Shown: positions 1-6,506, counted from the first letter of the stretch. The stretch is 8,295 nt of DNA from an uncultured Lachnospiraceae bacterium (GCA_947174725.1 CAMWKA010000061.1:1-8295); one strand, 5' to 3'. The notes: generated by a model not told the origin, from the sequence alone. Numbers and translations are program-made.

Positions 1-79
1 TTTTTTTTTAATGATACGGCGACCACCGATATCTACACCTATTAATTCGTCGGCAGCGTCAGATGTGTATAATATACAG
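1..79. other. Residual Illumina/Nextera sequencing adapter at contig end (artefact)
   Basis: After nine T residues, bases 10-38 match the 29-nt Illumina P5 oligo (it begins AATGATACGGCGACCACCGA) with one mismatch, a T for G at base 30. Bases 39-46 (CTATTAAT) sit where the i5 index belongs. Bases 47-60 match the Nextera read-1 overhang TCGTCGGCAGCGTC. Bases 61-79 match the 19-bp transposase mosaic end, with T for G at 73 and 75. The order and spacing of all four parts are exactly those of a Nextera library molecule, so this is untrimmed adapter and not host DNA. Real sequence begins at about base 80. The adapter happens to be open in the greA frame and falsely lengthens that ORF. Confidence 0.97.
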
Positions 80-99
80 GTTTCAAATCATATCATAGA

Positions 100-105
100 A
101 AGGTG
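100..105 (+). promoter_or_regulatory. Ribosome binding site of greA
   Basis: AAGGTG lies 10 nt ahead of the ATG at 116. It supports starting greA at 116 rather than at the upstream in-frame ATG at base 11, which is inside the adapter. Confidence 0.6.
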
Positions 106-115
106 TGACAAAACC

Positions 116-607
116 ATGACAGAGAAGAAAAATCTGCTAACAAGAGAAGGACTGAAAAAGTACGAGGAGGAATTGCATTATTTAAAGTCTGTTAAAATGA
201 AGGAGATCTCCCAGAAGATCAAGGAAGCCAAGGAACAGGGCGACCTCTCCGAGAATGCGGAATATGATGCAGCTAAAGATGAGCAGGGTAAGGTGGACGC
301 CCGGATCAAAGAACTGGAGAAACTTCTGAAAAATGCGGAAGTAGTAGATGTCGAGCAGACAGACGGAAAGATTGCGAAGGTTTCATTTGGATGTACCGTG
401 AAGCTTCTGGATAAGGAACTGAAAGAGGAAATGGAATATACCATCAAGGGTTCCAGCGAGGCGGACAGTTTAAATGGAAGCATTTCCAATGAGTCCCCTC
501 TGGGAAAGGCATTGATCGGCGCAAAGAAGGGCGATACGATTGAAGTGGAAGCGCCGGTGGGCATAGTAAAATATAAGATTTTGGACGTTAGGGTAGACGT
601 AAAATAA
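116..607 (+). CDS. greA: Transcription elongation factor GreA
   Basis: GreA binds the RNA polymerase secondary channel and stimulates cleavage of backtracked RNA so that stalled complexes can resume. The 163-residue product has the usual family length of about 158-160. Residues 1-75 form the charged N-terminal coiled coil. Its tip carries the signature [13 protein letters not shown] at about 42-54, including the acidic pair D43 and E46 that corresponds to the Mg2+-coordinating residues of the family. The C-terminal FKBP-like domain shows the typical [18 protein letters not shown] block at about 123-140. The start at 116 has a Shine-Dalgarno, and the protein begins like other GreA proteins; the 35 extra upstream codons come from adapter sequence. 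lysS follows after 22 bp and is probably cotranscribed. Any greA promoter would lie at or before the contig end. Confidence 0.96.
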   Translation: MTEKKNLLTREGLKKYEEELHYLKSVKMKEISQKIKEAKEQGDLSENAEYDAAKDEQGKVDARIKELEKLLKNAEVVDVEQTDGKIAKVSFGCTVKLLDKELKEEMEYTIKGSSEADSLNGSISNESPLGKALIGAKKGDTIEVEAPVGIVKYKILDVRVDVK

Positions 608-629
608 GAAGACATGGGTTAGAAAGGAT

Positions 630-2138
630 ATGGAGAACACGGTGGATAGACAGCAGAATCAGCAGACACAGGAACAGGATATCGGACAGCTTTTGAAGGT
701 GCGTCGGGAGAAACTTGCCACGTTACAGGAAAATGGAAAAGATCCGTTTGTTATAACAAAATATGATCAGACGCATCACAGTACACAGATCAAGGAGCAG
801 TTTGAAACCCTTGAAGGTCAGAGGGTATCGATTGCCGGAAGGATGATGTCCAAACGTGTTATGGGAAAAGCCTCGTTTTGTAATATTCAGGATAAGACAG
901 GCAATATCCAGTCCTATGTTGCGAGGGATTCCGTTGGAGAGGAAGCTTACGCGGATTTCAAAAAATATGACGTAGGTGATATTGTCGGAATTGAGGGAGA
1001 TGTCTTTAAAACAAAAACAGGCGAGATCTCTGTTCATGCCGTAAAGATCACTTTATTGTGTAAGAGTCTTCAGATCCTGCCGGAGAAATATCATGGACTG
1101 ACCAATACGGATCTGCGTTACCGTCAGAGGTATACCGATCTGATCATGAATAGCGAGGTGAAAGATACTTTCATCATGCGTTCCAAGATCATCAGCGCAA
1201 TCAGAAGGTATCTTGATGAAAAGGATTTTATGGAAGTGGAGACGCCGATGCTGGTATCAAATCCCGGCGGCGCGGCAGCAAGACCCTTCGATACGCATTA
1301 TAACGCGCTGGATGAGGATGTGAAGCTGCGTATTTCACTGGAACTTTATTTGAAGCGTCTGATTGTCGGTGGTATGGAACGCGTCTATGAGATCGGCAGA
1401 GTATTCCGTAATGAAGGCGTTGATACCAGACACAATCCGGAATTTACGCTGATGGAATTATATCAGGCATATACCGATTATTATGGTATGATGGATCTGA
1501 CGGAGGATATGTTCCGTTATCTGGCACAGGAAGTTCTGGGACGGACGGATTTTGATTATCAGGACGCGCATATTGATTTTGGAAAGCCATTTGAACGGAT
1601 CACCATGGTGGATGCGGTGAAGAAATATACCGGGATCGACTTTGATCAGGTGGCGGATCTGGAAGCGGCAAGAAAGCTGGCTGATGAGAAGGGCGTCCAT
1701 TATGAGGCGCGCCATAAGAAGGGCGATATTTTGAGCCTCTTCTTTGAAGAGTTTGTTGAGGAACATCTGATCCAACCTACCTTTGTCATGGATCATCCGG
1801 TGGAGATATCCCCGCTTACCAAGAGAAAACCGGATAAACCGGACTATGTGGAGCGGTTTGAGCTGTTTATCTACGGACGTGAAATGTGTAACGCTTACTC
1901 CGAATTAAATGATCCCATTGACCAGCGGGGACGGTTTGAGGCACAGGCAGAACTGAAAGCCCAGGGAGATGAGGAAGCGGAACTGGTTGATGAAGACTTT
2001 ATGAATGCGCTGGAGATCGGTATGCCGCCTACAGGAGGTATCGGCTACGGCATCGACAGACTGGTGATGCTGCTGACCAATTCTTCTGCGATCAGGGATG
2101 TACTGTTGTTCCCGACAATGAAATCATTGGATAAATAA
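630..2138 (+). CDS. lysS: Lysyl-tRNA synthetase, class II
   Basis: This cytoplasmic enzyme charges tRNA-Lys with lysine using ATP. The 502-residue product is full length for bacterial LysS. Residues about 65-145 form the N-terminal OB-fold anticodon-binding domain. The class II catalytic core follows: motif 1 around [17 protein letters not shown] (192-208), motif 2 around [20 protein letters not shown] (257-276), and motif 3 around [12 protein letters not shown] (470-481). The lysine-pocket segment [14 protein letters not shown] (416-429) is also present. The start is uncertain. The ATG at 630 has its best Shine-Dalgarno (AAAGGA, 623-628) only 1 nt away, whereas an in-frame GTG at 642 has GGAG six nt upstream and would remove just four residues. 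The gene is intact to its last codon, and accessory DNA begins immediately after it, so it appears to be the insertion locus of the downstream element. Confidence 0.96.
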   Translation: MENTVDRQQNQQTQEQDIGQLLKVRREKLATLQENGKDPFVITKYDQTHHSTQIKEQFETLEGQRVSIAGRMMSKRVMGKASFCNIQDKTGNIQSYVARDSVGEEAYADFKKYDVGDIVGIEGDVFKTKTGEISVHAVKITLLCKSLQILPEKYHGLTNTDLRYRQRYTDLIMNSEVKDTFIMRSKIISAIRRYLDEKDFMEVETPMLVSNPGGAAARPFDTHYNALDEDVKLRISLELYLKRLIVGGMERVYEIGRVFRNEGVDTRHNPEFTLMELYQAYTDYYGMMDLTEDMFRYLAQEVLGRTDFDYQDAHIDFGKPFERITMVDAVKKYTGIDFDQVADLEAARKLADEKGVHYEARHKKGDILSLFFEEFVEEHLIQPTFVMDHPVEISPLTKRKPDKPDYVERFELFIYGREMCNAYSELNDPIDQRGRFEAQAELKAQGDEEAELVDEDFMNALEIGMPPTGGIGYGIDRLVMLLTNSSAIRDVLLFPTMKSLDK

Positions 2139-2276
2139 AGCCAGTAAAATCAAGGGTTTGCGGACTTTTAAACAGTATGGTACGACAAAAGTACGACAAA
2201 ATAAACTCTCTTAAAGGGTTAAAATAAACGATTTTAAATTAAACTCGTGTCAGTTCAAGTTAATATTTTGTACTAT
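2139..2276. other. Candidate left junction (attL region) of an integrated element downstream of lysS
   Basis: No gene is seen in this AT-rich stretch, which separates a housekeeping gene from ICE-type genes. It contains a tandem 11-bp direct repeat (2180-2201) and an AT-rich inverted repeat (TTAAAAT at 2219-2225, ATTTTAA at 2231-2237). No obvious lysS terminator lies in the first 130 bp. Short direct repeats near an element end are commonly integrase or excisionase arm sites, and gene 3' ends are common targets of tyrosine recombinases. The exact core cannot be fixed without the other end of the element, so the junction call is an inference from gene content and position. Confidence 0.45.
2180..2201 (+). 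repeat. Perfect tandem 11-bp direct repeat
   Basis: GTACGACAAAA occurs twice back to back (2180-2190 and 2191-2201) with no mismatch. An 11-bp period is about one helical turn, so a protein binding both copies would sit on one face of the DNA. Its position at the presumed element end suggests an integrase/excisionase arm-type site, by analogy with other ICEs and phages. The function is inferred. Confidence 0.6.
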
Positions 2277-2321
2277 AAGGACATTTTTCTAAAAGAAAAT
2301 TTTAGAGAAGTGTCCTTTTTT
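2277..2321 (+). terminator. Strong intrinsic terminator or leader hairpin ahead of the element's first gene
   Basis: The arms are 2277-2294 and 2300-2317, around a GAAAA loop (2295-2299). All 18 positions can pair in RNA, two of them as G-U wobbles, and a six-T tract runs 2316-2321. It could end readthrough from greA-lysS into the element. It could equally act as a leader attenuator for the gene at 2363, which starts 42 bp further on. On the opposite strand the T tract is poor, so the forward direction is preferred. Confidence 0.75.
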
Positions 2322-2362
2322 GTTATGGTCAGCAAAGCAAAATAAGAAATGGAGGAAAAAGC

Positions 2363-2824
2363 ATGAGCAGTACAGCGTTAGGAGCAGAGAGAGCAATTAT
2401 TTTTATCAGCGAAGCACATGAGAAATTCTACTATGAAAAACTGAAAGAGGTCAGGTATCAGGACGTGTATCACAAAGCACTTGTATATTGTCTTGGTATC
2501 AGCGATGACACAAGAAGGAATATCAAAAGTATTTATGATTTTAAGACAGGCAACGTAAAAACAAAGTGCCTGCATGAAGGCTGGCAGACCAGCGGAAGCG
2601 TAAAAGTAGTCAGGATGGCGTTTAACCTTTATTGTAACGGTACGCCAAGCGTTCTTGATTACGACGATGCGGAGGAACAGGTAGACGAGTGCAAACTTTA
2701 TACAGTGGAGGAATTATTCTGCTGTGCCTATGCACCTTATTTTTGGCAGGCTGTACAGATAAGGTATCCGGAATATGTATCGTATAACAAAAATCTGTAC
2801 GCCATGCTCGGAGGACAGGATTGA
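2363..2824 (+). CDS. DUF6075-like ICE accessory protein
   Basis: This is a 153-residue soluble protein of unknown function that I associate with the DUF6075 family found in Tn1549-like elements of gut Firmicutes; the assignment is from memory of the sequence pattern. Visible features are an N-terminal EAHEKFYYEKLKEVRYQDVYHKAL block (about 17-40, followed by YCLGIS), a central CLHEGWQTSGSVKVVRMAFN block (69-88), and a C-terminal region rich in Cys and aromatics (FCCAYAPYFW, 119-128). No membrane segment or signal peptide is seen. GGAGG at 2351-2355 lies 7 nt before the ATG. The stop overlaps the next start (ATGA at 2824), implying translational coupling. It is the first gene of the element and begins the replication/partition operon. 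Confidence 0.8.
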   Translation: MSSTALGAERAIIFISEAHEKFYYEKLKEVRYQDVYHKALVYCLGISDDTRRNIKSIYDFKTGNVKTKCLHEGWQTSGSVKVVRMAFNLYCNGTPSVLDYDDAEEQVDECKLYTVEELFCCAYAPYFWQAVQIRYPEYVSYNKNLYAMLGGQD

Positions 2825-2997
2825 TGTTAAAAGTCAGGCTTATGGGAACGAGAAACGATATTAAGTGGTTTGGGAAGATTTTACAGAGAAGCTCTAAAAT
2901 TGAAGTGACGGAGTTTTCCGATCTGTTCCCGAACAAAGGGACAAAGAAGTATTACAGGGCTTATGTGGAAGTAAAGAAAAGCAATATAAAAGAATAA
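2824..2997 (+). CDS. DUF3970-like small protein
   Basis: The ORF encodes 57 residues. It starts at the ATG overlapping the previous stop codon and ends at the TAA at 2995-2997. The protein is basic, begins MLKVRLMGTRNDIKWFGKIL, and continues with a FSDLFPNKGTKKYYRAYVEV stretch at 31-50. This resembles the DUF3970 family of small Firmicute proteins. The predicted pattern is a compact beta-alpha-beta fold with a helix around WFGKIL. The ATGA overlap and its place directly before parA support it as real. The function is unknown; a small DNA-binding or regulatory role is only a guess from charge and context. Confidence 0.75.
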   Translation: MLKVRLMGTRNDIKWFGKILQRSSKIEVTEFSDLFPNKGTKKYYRAYVEVKKSNIKE

Positions 2998-3024
2998 TAG
3001 TAGAAAGCAAAGGAGAATCAGATC

Positions 3025-3810
3025 ATGTGTAAAATAATCGCAATCGCAAATCAGAAAGGTGGAGTCGGCAAGACCACCACAACAAGCAATTTAGGCATAG
3101 GACTTGCAAAACAGGGTAAAAAGGTGCTGTTAATAGATGCAGACGCACAGGGAAGCCTTACCGCAAGTCTTGGCTATACAGAGCCGGATACATTGGAAGT
3201 TACGCTTGCAACCATTATGGGGAATTTAATCAATGATGAAGAAGTAGAGCCGACAGAGGGTATCCTGCACCATGAGGAAGGGATAGACCTTATGCCGGGG
3301 AACATTGAGTTATCCGGTCTGGAGGTTTCCCTTGTGAATGTTATGAGCCGGGAAACGATACTGAGGTCGTACATAGAGATAGTGAGGGAAGATTACGACT
3401 ATATCCTGATAGACTGTATGCCCTCGCTCGGCATGATTACCATAAATGCCCTTGCCTGTGCCGACAGCATATTGATACCCGTACAGGCGGCATACCTGCC
3501 CGTTAAAGGCTTGCAGCAGCTCATAAAGACGGTTGGCAAGGTAAAGCGGCAGATTAACCCAAAACTGGAGATTGAGGGAATATTGCTGACAATGGTGGAC
3601 AGCCGGACGAACTATGCAAAAGACATCAGTTCCATGCTGAAGGAAGCCTATGGAAGCCGGGTGAGGATATTTACCAATGTCATACCTGTTTCGGTAAGGG
3701 CAGCGGAGATTTCAGCGGAAGGCATCAGCATATACAAGCATGATCCAAAGGGAAAAGTGGCATCAGCCTACTATTCATTGACGGAGGAGGTGCTTGCAGA
3801 TGGGCAGTAA
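3025..3810 (+). CDS. parA: ParA-family partition ATPase
   Basis: ParA proteins are deviant-Walker ATPases that form nucleoid-bound gradients and move ParB-DNA complexes, stabilising plasmids or excised ICE circles. The 261-residue product shows the deviant Walker A KGGVGKTT at 11-18 (signature lysine K11, catalytic K16). It also has the A' motif DADAQGS at 38-44 and Walker B YILIDCMPSLG at 126-136. There is no N-terminal helix-turn-helix extension, so it is a short Soj/type-Ib-like form that is unlikely to act alone as a sequence-specific autorepressor. AAAGGAG at 3009-3015 is 9 nt before the ATG. The 3' end overlaps parB by 11 bp, as in typical parAB operons. No Spo0J-type parS palindrome is visible in the window, so the centromere is unidentified. 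Confidence 0.95.
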   Translation: MCKIIAIANQKGGVGKTTTTSNLGIGLAKQGKKVLLIDADAQGSLTASLGYTEPDTLEVTLATIMGNLINDEEVEPTEGILHHEEGIDLMPGNIELSGLEVSLVNVMSRETILRSYIEIVREDYDYILIDCMPSLGMITINALACADSILIPVQAAYLPVKGLQQLIKTVGKVKRQINPKLEIEGILLTMVDSRTNYAKDISSMLKEAYGSRVRIFTNVIPVSVRAAEISAEGISIYKHDPKGKVASAYYSLTEEVLADGQ

Positions 3811-4705
3811 TGCAAAAACAGGAAGCGCAGCAAAAATTAAAATGGAAAGTTTTGATGACTTATTCGGCGGAAGTGCCACACAGGAAAATGGTGTAGAGCA
3901 GATTATCAATGCGCCGCTTGCGGAGCTTCATACATTTAAAGACCACCCTTTCCGGGTGGAGGACGATGAGAAGATGGAGGAAACAACAGAGAGTATCCGT
4001 CAGCATGGTGTGCTGGTTCCGGGCATTGCAAGACCGAGGGCGGGCGGCGGCTATGAAATCATAGCCGGACACCGCCGGAAACGTGGTTCAGAGCTTGCCG
4101 GAAAGACGGAGATGCCTGTGATTGTCCGTAATTACACTGATGATGAAGCAACAATTATCATGGTGGATTCCAACATTCAGAGGGAGGACATCTTACCAAG
4201 CGAAAAGGCGAGAGCCTATAAGATGAAGTATGAAGCCATGAAGCATCAGGGGAAAAAGTCAGGCAGGAACACCCTTGATGAAGTCGGGGAAGCTGCCGGG
4301 GAAAATGCGAAAAAAGTTCAGCGTTATATTTGGCTGTCAAGGCTTTCTGATGAGCTTCTTGAAATGGTGGACACAAAGAAATTAGGTTTTTCACAGGGCG
4401 TGGATATATCTTTTCTGACGGAGGAAGCGCAGCAGTGGGTGTGGGCAGTCATAGAAGAAAAAAACTGCAATATCAGCATGGCACAGTCGGTAAAAATCAA
4501 AGAATATGGAAAGTCCGGGGAGCTTACCTTTGCAATGGTGGACATGATACTGGCAGAGGAAAAGCCGAAGGAACGGAAGGTAACATTAAAAGCGGATAAA
4601 ATCAGCAGATATTTTGCGGAGGATTGCAGCAGTGAGGAAATAGAGGACATCATCATTCGGCTGCTGGACGAGTGGAGCGCCACAAATGGCAGGAAAAATC
4701 AATAG
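3800..4705 (+). CDS. parB: ParB/Spo0J-family partition protein
   Basis: The partner of ParA, this protein loads on a centromere site and acts as a CTP-dependent DNA clamp. It is 301 residues long from the ATG at 3800, which lies 9 nt after GGAGGAGG (3783-3790). An in-frame TTG at 3794 is only 3 nt from that site and is disfavoured. Residues about 35-130 form the ParB N-terminal domain, with RQHGVLVPGIARP at 67-79 and YEIIAGHRRKRGSELAG at 85-101. The latter is the CTP-binding arginine box, here GHRR instead of the common GERR. SNIQREDILPSEKARAYKMK (124-143) is the family-typical next block. A helix-turn-helix follows at about 155-185. The C-terminal third (210-301) is acidic and helical and likely mediates dimerisation. 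repA begins 17 bp after the stop. Confidence 0.93.
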   Translation: MGSNAKTGSAAKIKMESFDDLFGGSATQENGVEQIINAPLAELHTFKDHPFRVEDDEKMEETTESIRQHGVLVPGIARPRAGGGYEIIAGHRRKRGSELAGKTEMPVIVRNYTDDEATIIMVDSNIQREDILPSEKARAYKMKYEAMKHQGKKSGRNTLDEVGEAAGENAKKVQRYIWLSRLSDELLEMVDTKKLGFSQGVDISFLTEEAQQWVWAVIEEKNCNISMAQSVKIKEYGKSGELTFAMVDMILAEEKPKERKVTLKADKISRYFAEDCSSEEIEDIIIRLLDEWSATNGRKNQ

Positions 4706-4713
4706 AGGGGAGG
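4706..4713 (+). promoter_or_regulatory. Ribosome binding site fixing the repA start
   Basis: AGGGGAGG sits 9 nt before the ATG at 4723 and directly after the parB stop. The frame is open upstream to a GTG at 4672 inside parB, but that codon has no comparable site, and the 17 extra residues do not look like RepA. Confidence 0.8.
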
Positions 4714-4722
4714 TGCATCGGC

Positions 4723-5826
4723 ATGGATGGCACGATAAAATTCGATTATTATTATGGCATCGAAGCGGAACAGTTTTCTTTTTACAGAGTGCCGAGGCTG
4801 CTGATAAAAGATGCAAGGTTTAAAGAGTTATCCAGCGATGCGAAACTCCTTTATGGTCTGATGCTTGACAGGCTGGCATTGTCAATCAAGAATGGCTGGC
4901 TTGATGAAGAAAACAGGGTGTATATCCACTATACGATGGACAGCATAATGGAGGATTTAGGCTGTGCGAAAGAAAAATGTGCAAAAGTGCTTGCGGAGCT
5001 TGACAGCAAAAAAGGCATTGGTCTGATCGAGAAGAAAAGGCAGGGGTTGGGAAAGCCGGACATCATTTATGTGAAGAACTTTGCTACTCTTGATACAGGA
5101 AAAGAGCCGGAAAACCCTGATAATGCTGACAGTTCCGCAGAAGTTCGGAAACCGAACTTCAAGAGGTTCGATAATCAAACTTCCAGAAGTTCGGAAATCG
5201 AACTTCAAGAGGTTCGGAAACCGAACTTGCAGGAGTTCGAAAACCAAACTTCAAGAGGTTCGGAAACCGAACTTGCAGAAGTTCGAGAACCGAACGCTAA
5301 TTATAACAATACTAATTATACTGATCTGAGTTATACCAATCATATCAATCAATCTGATATGGAAGCAGAAAAAGCAGAACAGGGAAAGCCGGATAATGAT
5401 ATGATTGATGTGATGGGTGATGCTAACACCTACATGGAAATCATTAAAGAAAATATCGAGTATGAGCATCACATGAAATATGGCGATTGGAGTGACAAGG
5501 GACTGTATGAGGAACTTTATGAGGTGATCTGTGAGATTGTGTGCGTGAAGCGAAAGACAGTAAAGGTCAATGGGGAAGATTACCCTTATGAGCTTGTGAA
5601 GTCAAAATTCCTAAAGCTGAACAGTTCCCATTTGGAGTATGTCATTGGATGCATGAGGGATACCACAACCAAAATAACCAATATCAGGGCATACATGGTG
5701 ACTGCCCTCTACAATGCGCCCAATACCATGAACCACTACTACCAGCAGTTGGTACAGCATGATATGTATGGCGGAGGGTGGGAAGAAAAAGGGCTGTTTC
5801 AGTCCAAAACGGAAGGAGATGGATAA
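4723..5826 (+). CDS. repA: RepA_N-family replication initiator with internal iterons
   Basis: This 367-residue protein is a putative theta-replication initiator of the RepA_N type, common on low-G+C Gram-positive plasmids and Tn1549-like ICEs. Residues about 16-120 match the conserved N-terminal winged-helix domain, beginning EQFSFYRVPRLLIKDARFKE and continuing through SSDAKLLYGLMLDRL and KVLAELDSKKGIGLIEKKRQ. Residues 141-191 are a low-complexity linker made of two 23-residue repeats (starting EVRKPNF and EVRKPNL), encoded by the 23-bp DNA iterons. Residues about 240-350 form a C-terminal domain resembling DUF6017 (VKSKFLKLNSSHLEYVIGCM, ITNIRAYMVTALYNAPNTMN). An origin inside the rep coding sequence is known for this family. 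The TAA abuts the next ATG at 5827. Confidence 0.9.
   Translation: MDGTIKFDYYYGIEAEQFSFYRVPRLLIKDARFKELSSDAKLLYGLMLDRLALSIKNGWLDEENRVYIHYTMDSIMEDLGCAKEKCAKVLAELDSKKGIGLIEKKRQGLGKPDIIYVKNFATLDTGKEPENPDNADSSAEVRKPNFKRFDNQTSRSSEIELQEVRKPNLQEFENQTSRGSETELAEVREPNANYNNTNYTDLSYTNHINQSDMEAEKAEQGKPDNDMIDVMGDANTYMEIIKENIEYEHHMKYGDWSDKGLYEELYEVICEIVCVKRKTVKVNGEDYPYELVKSKFLKLNSSHLEYVIGCMRDTTTKITNIRAYMVTALYNAPNTMNHYYQQLVQHDMYGGGWEEKGLFQSKTEGDG
5140..5360 (+). other. Candidate replication origin (iterons plus AT-rich segment)
   Basis: The iteron array is followed at 5297-5360 by DNA of roughly one quarter G+C, which includes CTAATTATA twice (5297-5305 and 5312-5320). Initiator-binding repeats beside an easily melted segment, both within the rep gene, match the known origin layout of RepA_N plasmids. 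The origin role is inferred; no DnaA box was confidently identified. Confidence 0.65.
5143..5295 (+). repeat. Seven 23-bp iterons inside repA
   Basis: The units start at 5143, 5166, 5189, 5212, 5235, 5258 and 5281 with an exact 23-bp period, and the last is truncated. Each has the 15-bp core GTTCGGAAACCGAAC or a close variant, followed by an 8-bp tail such as TTCAAGAG or TTGCAGAA. Cores 1, 4 and 6 are perfect inverted repeats (GTTCGG/CCGAAC around AAA). In unit 1 the symmetry extends to 9-bp arms (5140-5148 and 5152-5160). Units 2 and 5 are the most diverged and sit 69 bp apart. The pattern fits initiator-binding iterons. Confidence 0.95.
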
Positions 5827-6480
5827 ATGGAGTCCATGAGGGATATTGACAGGGCAATGGAACGTGAGATTGCAAAGGGAAGCTGCCCGTTACGATTTGT
5901 TAAAATAGATTTTGGTAATTCCCCTTATCAGGAGATTGTATCAAAGGAAAAGCTGCTTGAAGTGCTGTCCTATCTGCTGAGGACTGGCGATTATGGCAGG
6001 TTTGCCGGGAAGGGAACAGGGAATAATGTTTATATGGACATAAAAGGCAGAAAGCCGACATTTAAGCGTACCCATTCTTTTATTGACCGCAATAATATTT
6101 TTATGACAATCCGCAGATACGGGAAGAAGTTAAAACCGGACTTTGACGGGCATACTTATCTTGAAACAGTACAGTGCATCTTTGAACTGCCGGAGGAAGA
6201 ACAGGAAAAATACAGGGTGACGTATGACGGGCAGGAAACATTTGCTTTCCCCATGTCAGATAAATATATCCTCGGACTTTACACTCACTGTATTTCAGCA
6301 AGGCAGACAGCAGGGGATATTCCCGGCACAGATTTTTCAAATATAGAGCAAGGGATTGTCAAGCTGGAGGGTGTGCGTGATGTGCTGTTCCAGTGCCTTT
6401 TGTTTGATAATATAAAATATGGGGAAGGCGTGTTGTGCGCTGACCTCTGCACGATTTACTGTTTAAAGGAAAACGGATAA
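5827..6480 (+). CDS. Conserved-looking ICE protein of unknown function
   Basis: I do not recognise this 217-residue protein. It appears soluble, with no signal peptide or membrane segment. It has a helical N-terminus (MRDIDRAMEREIAKG), a mixed centre with KGTGNNVYMDIKGRKPTFKR (62-81), and a C-terminal half rich in Cys (about 157-212, including QCLLFD and LCADLCTIYCL) with no clear paired metal-binding motif. The ATG follows the repA TAA with no gap, and GGAAGGAG (5811-5818) gives an 8-nt spacing, so it is translated from the same operon. It sits between the initiator and the transfer genes, a place where Tn1549-like elements carry several uncharacterised genes. Any function is unknown. Confidence 0.85.
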   Translation: MESMRDIDRAMEREIAKGSCPLRFVKIDFGNSPYQEIVSKEKLLEVLSYLLRTGDYGRFAGKGTGNNVYMDIKGRKPTFKRTHSFIDRNNIFMTIRRYGKKLKPDFDGHTYLETVQCIFELPEEEQEKYRVTYDGQETFAFPMSDKYILGLYTHCISARQTAGDIPGTDFSNIEQGIVKLEGVRDVLFQCLLFDNIKYGEGVLCADLCTIYCLKENG

Positions 6481-6506
6481 CTTTTGGACATTTTGTCCAG
6501 AAGTGG
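6479..6506 (+). promoter_or_regulatory. Hairpin element, copy 1, ahead of the gene at 6522
   Basis: Arms CTTTTGGACA (6481-6490) and TGTCCAGAAG (6494-6503) surround TTT, giving 10 pairs with one U-G. The sequence then runs TGG, TT and the AGGAGG ribosome site (6509-6514), 7 nt before the ATG at 6522. A second copy at 7586-7613 matches at 24 of 28 positions, and all four differences are in the loop. No T tract follows, so it is not a normal terminator; an operator or RNA-protein binding element is more likely. Confidence 0.7.

Noticed and set aside
11..115. 35-residue N-terminal extension of GreA
   Set aside because: Codons 11-79 lie in sequencing adapter, and the ATG at 116 has a ribosome site and the family-typical N-terminus.
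178..615. 145-codon reverse ORF across greA
   Set aside because: It is an antisense shadow of a clear greA, with Ser/Phe-rich composition and no family resemblance.
2219..2237. Terminator or operator at the AT-rich inverted repeat
   Set aside because: Seven A/T-only pairs are weak, there is no T tract, and such repeats are common by chance in AT-rich DNA.
2324..2329. TATGGT as a -10 promoter for the gene at 2363
   Set aside because: The matching -35 position has only a poor hexamer (TTTAGA), inside the terminator stem; not enough to call a promoter.
4672..4722. GTG start giving RepA 17 extra residues
   Set aside because: It lies inside parB without a good ribosome site; ATG 4723 has AGGGGAGG at 9 nt.
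5143..5295. CRISPR-like array
   Set aside because: The repeats are contiguous 23-bp units with no unique spacers, lie inside repA and have no cas genes nearby; they fit iterons.
5081..5329. 82-codon overlapping ORF in another forward frame across the repeats, and the reverse ORF at 4957-5247
   Set aside because: They are open because the stop-free 23-bp unit is read in every frame; neither has a supporting start signal or a known family.
6481..6503. Intrinsic terminator after the gene at 5827
   Set aside because: The hairpin is present but no T tract follows; a ribosome site comes next instead. Treated as a regulatory element.
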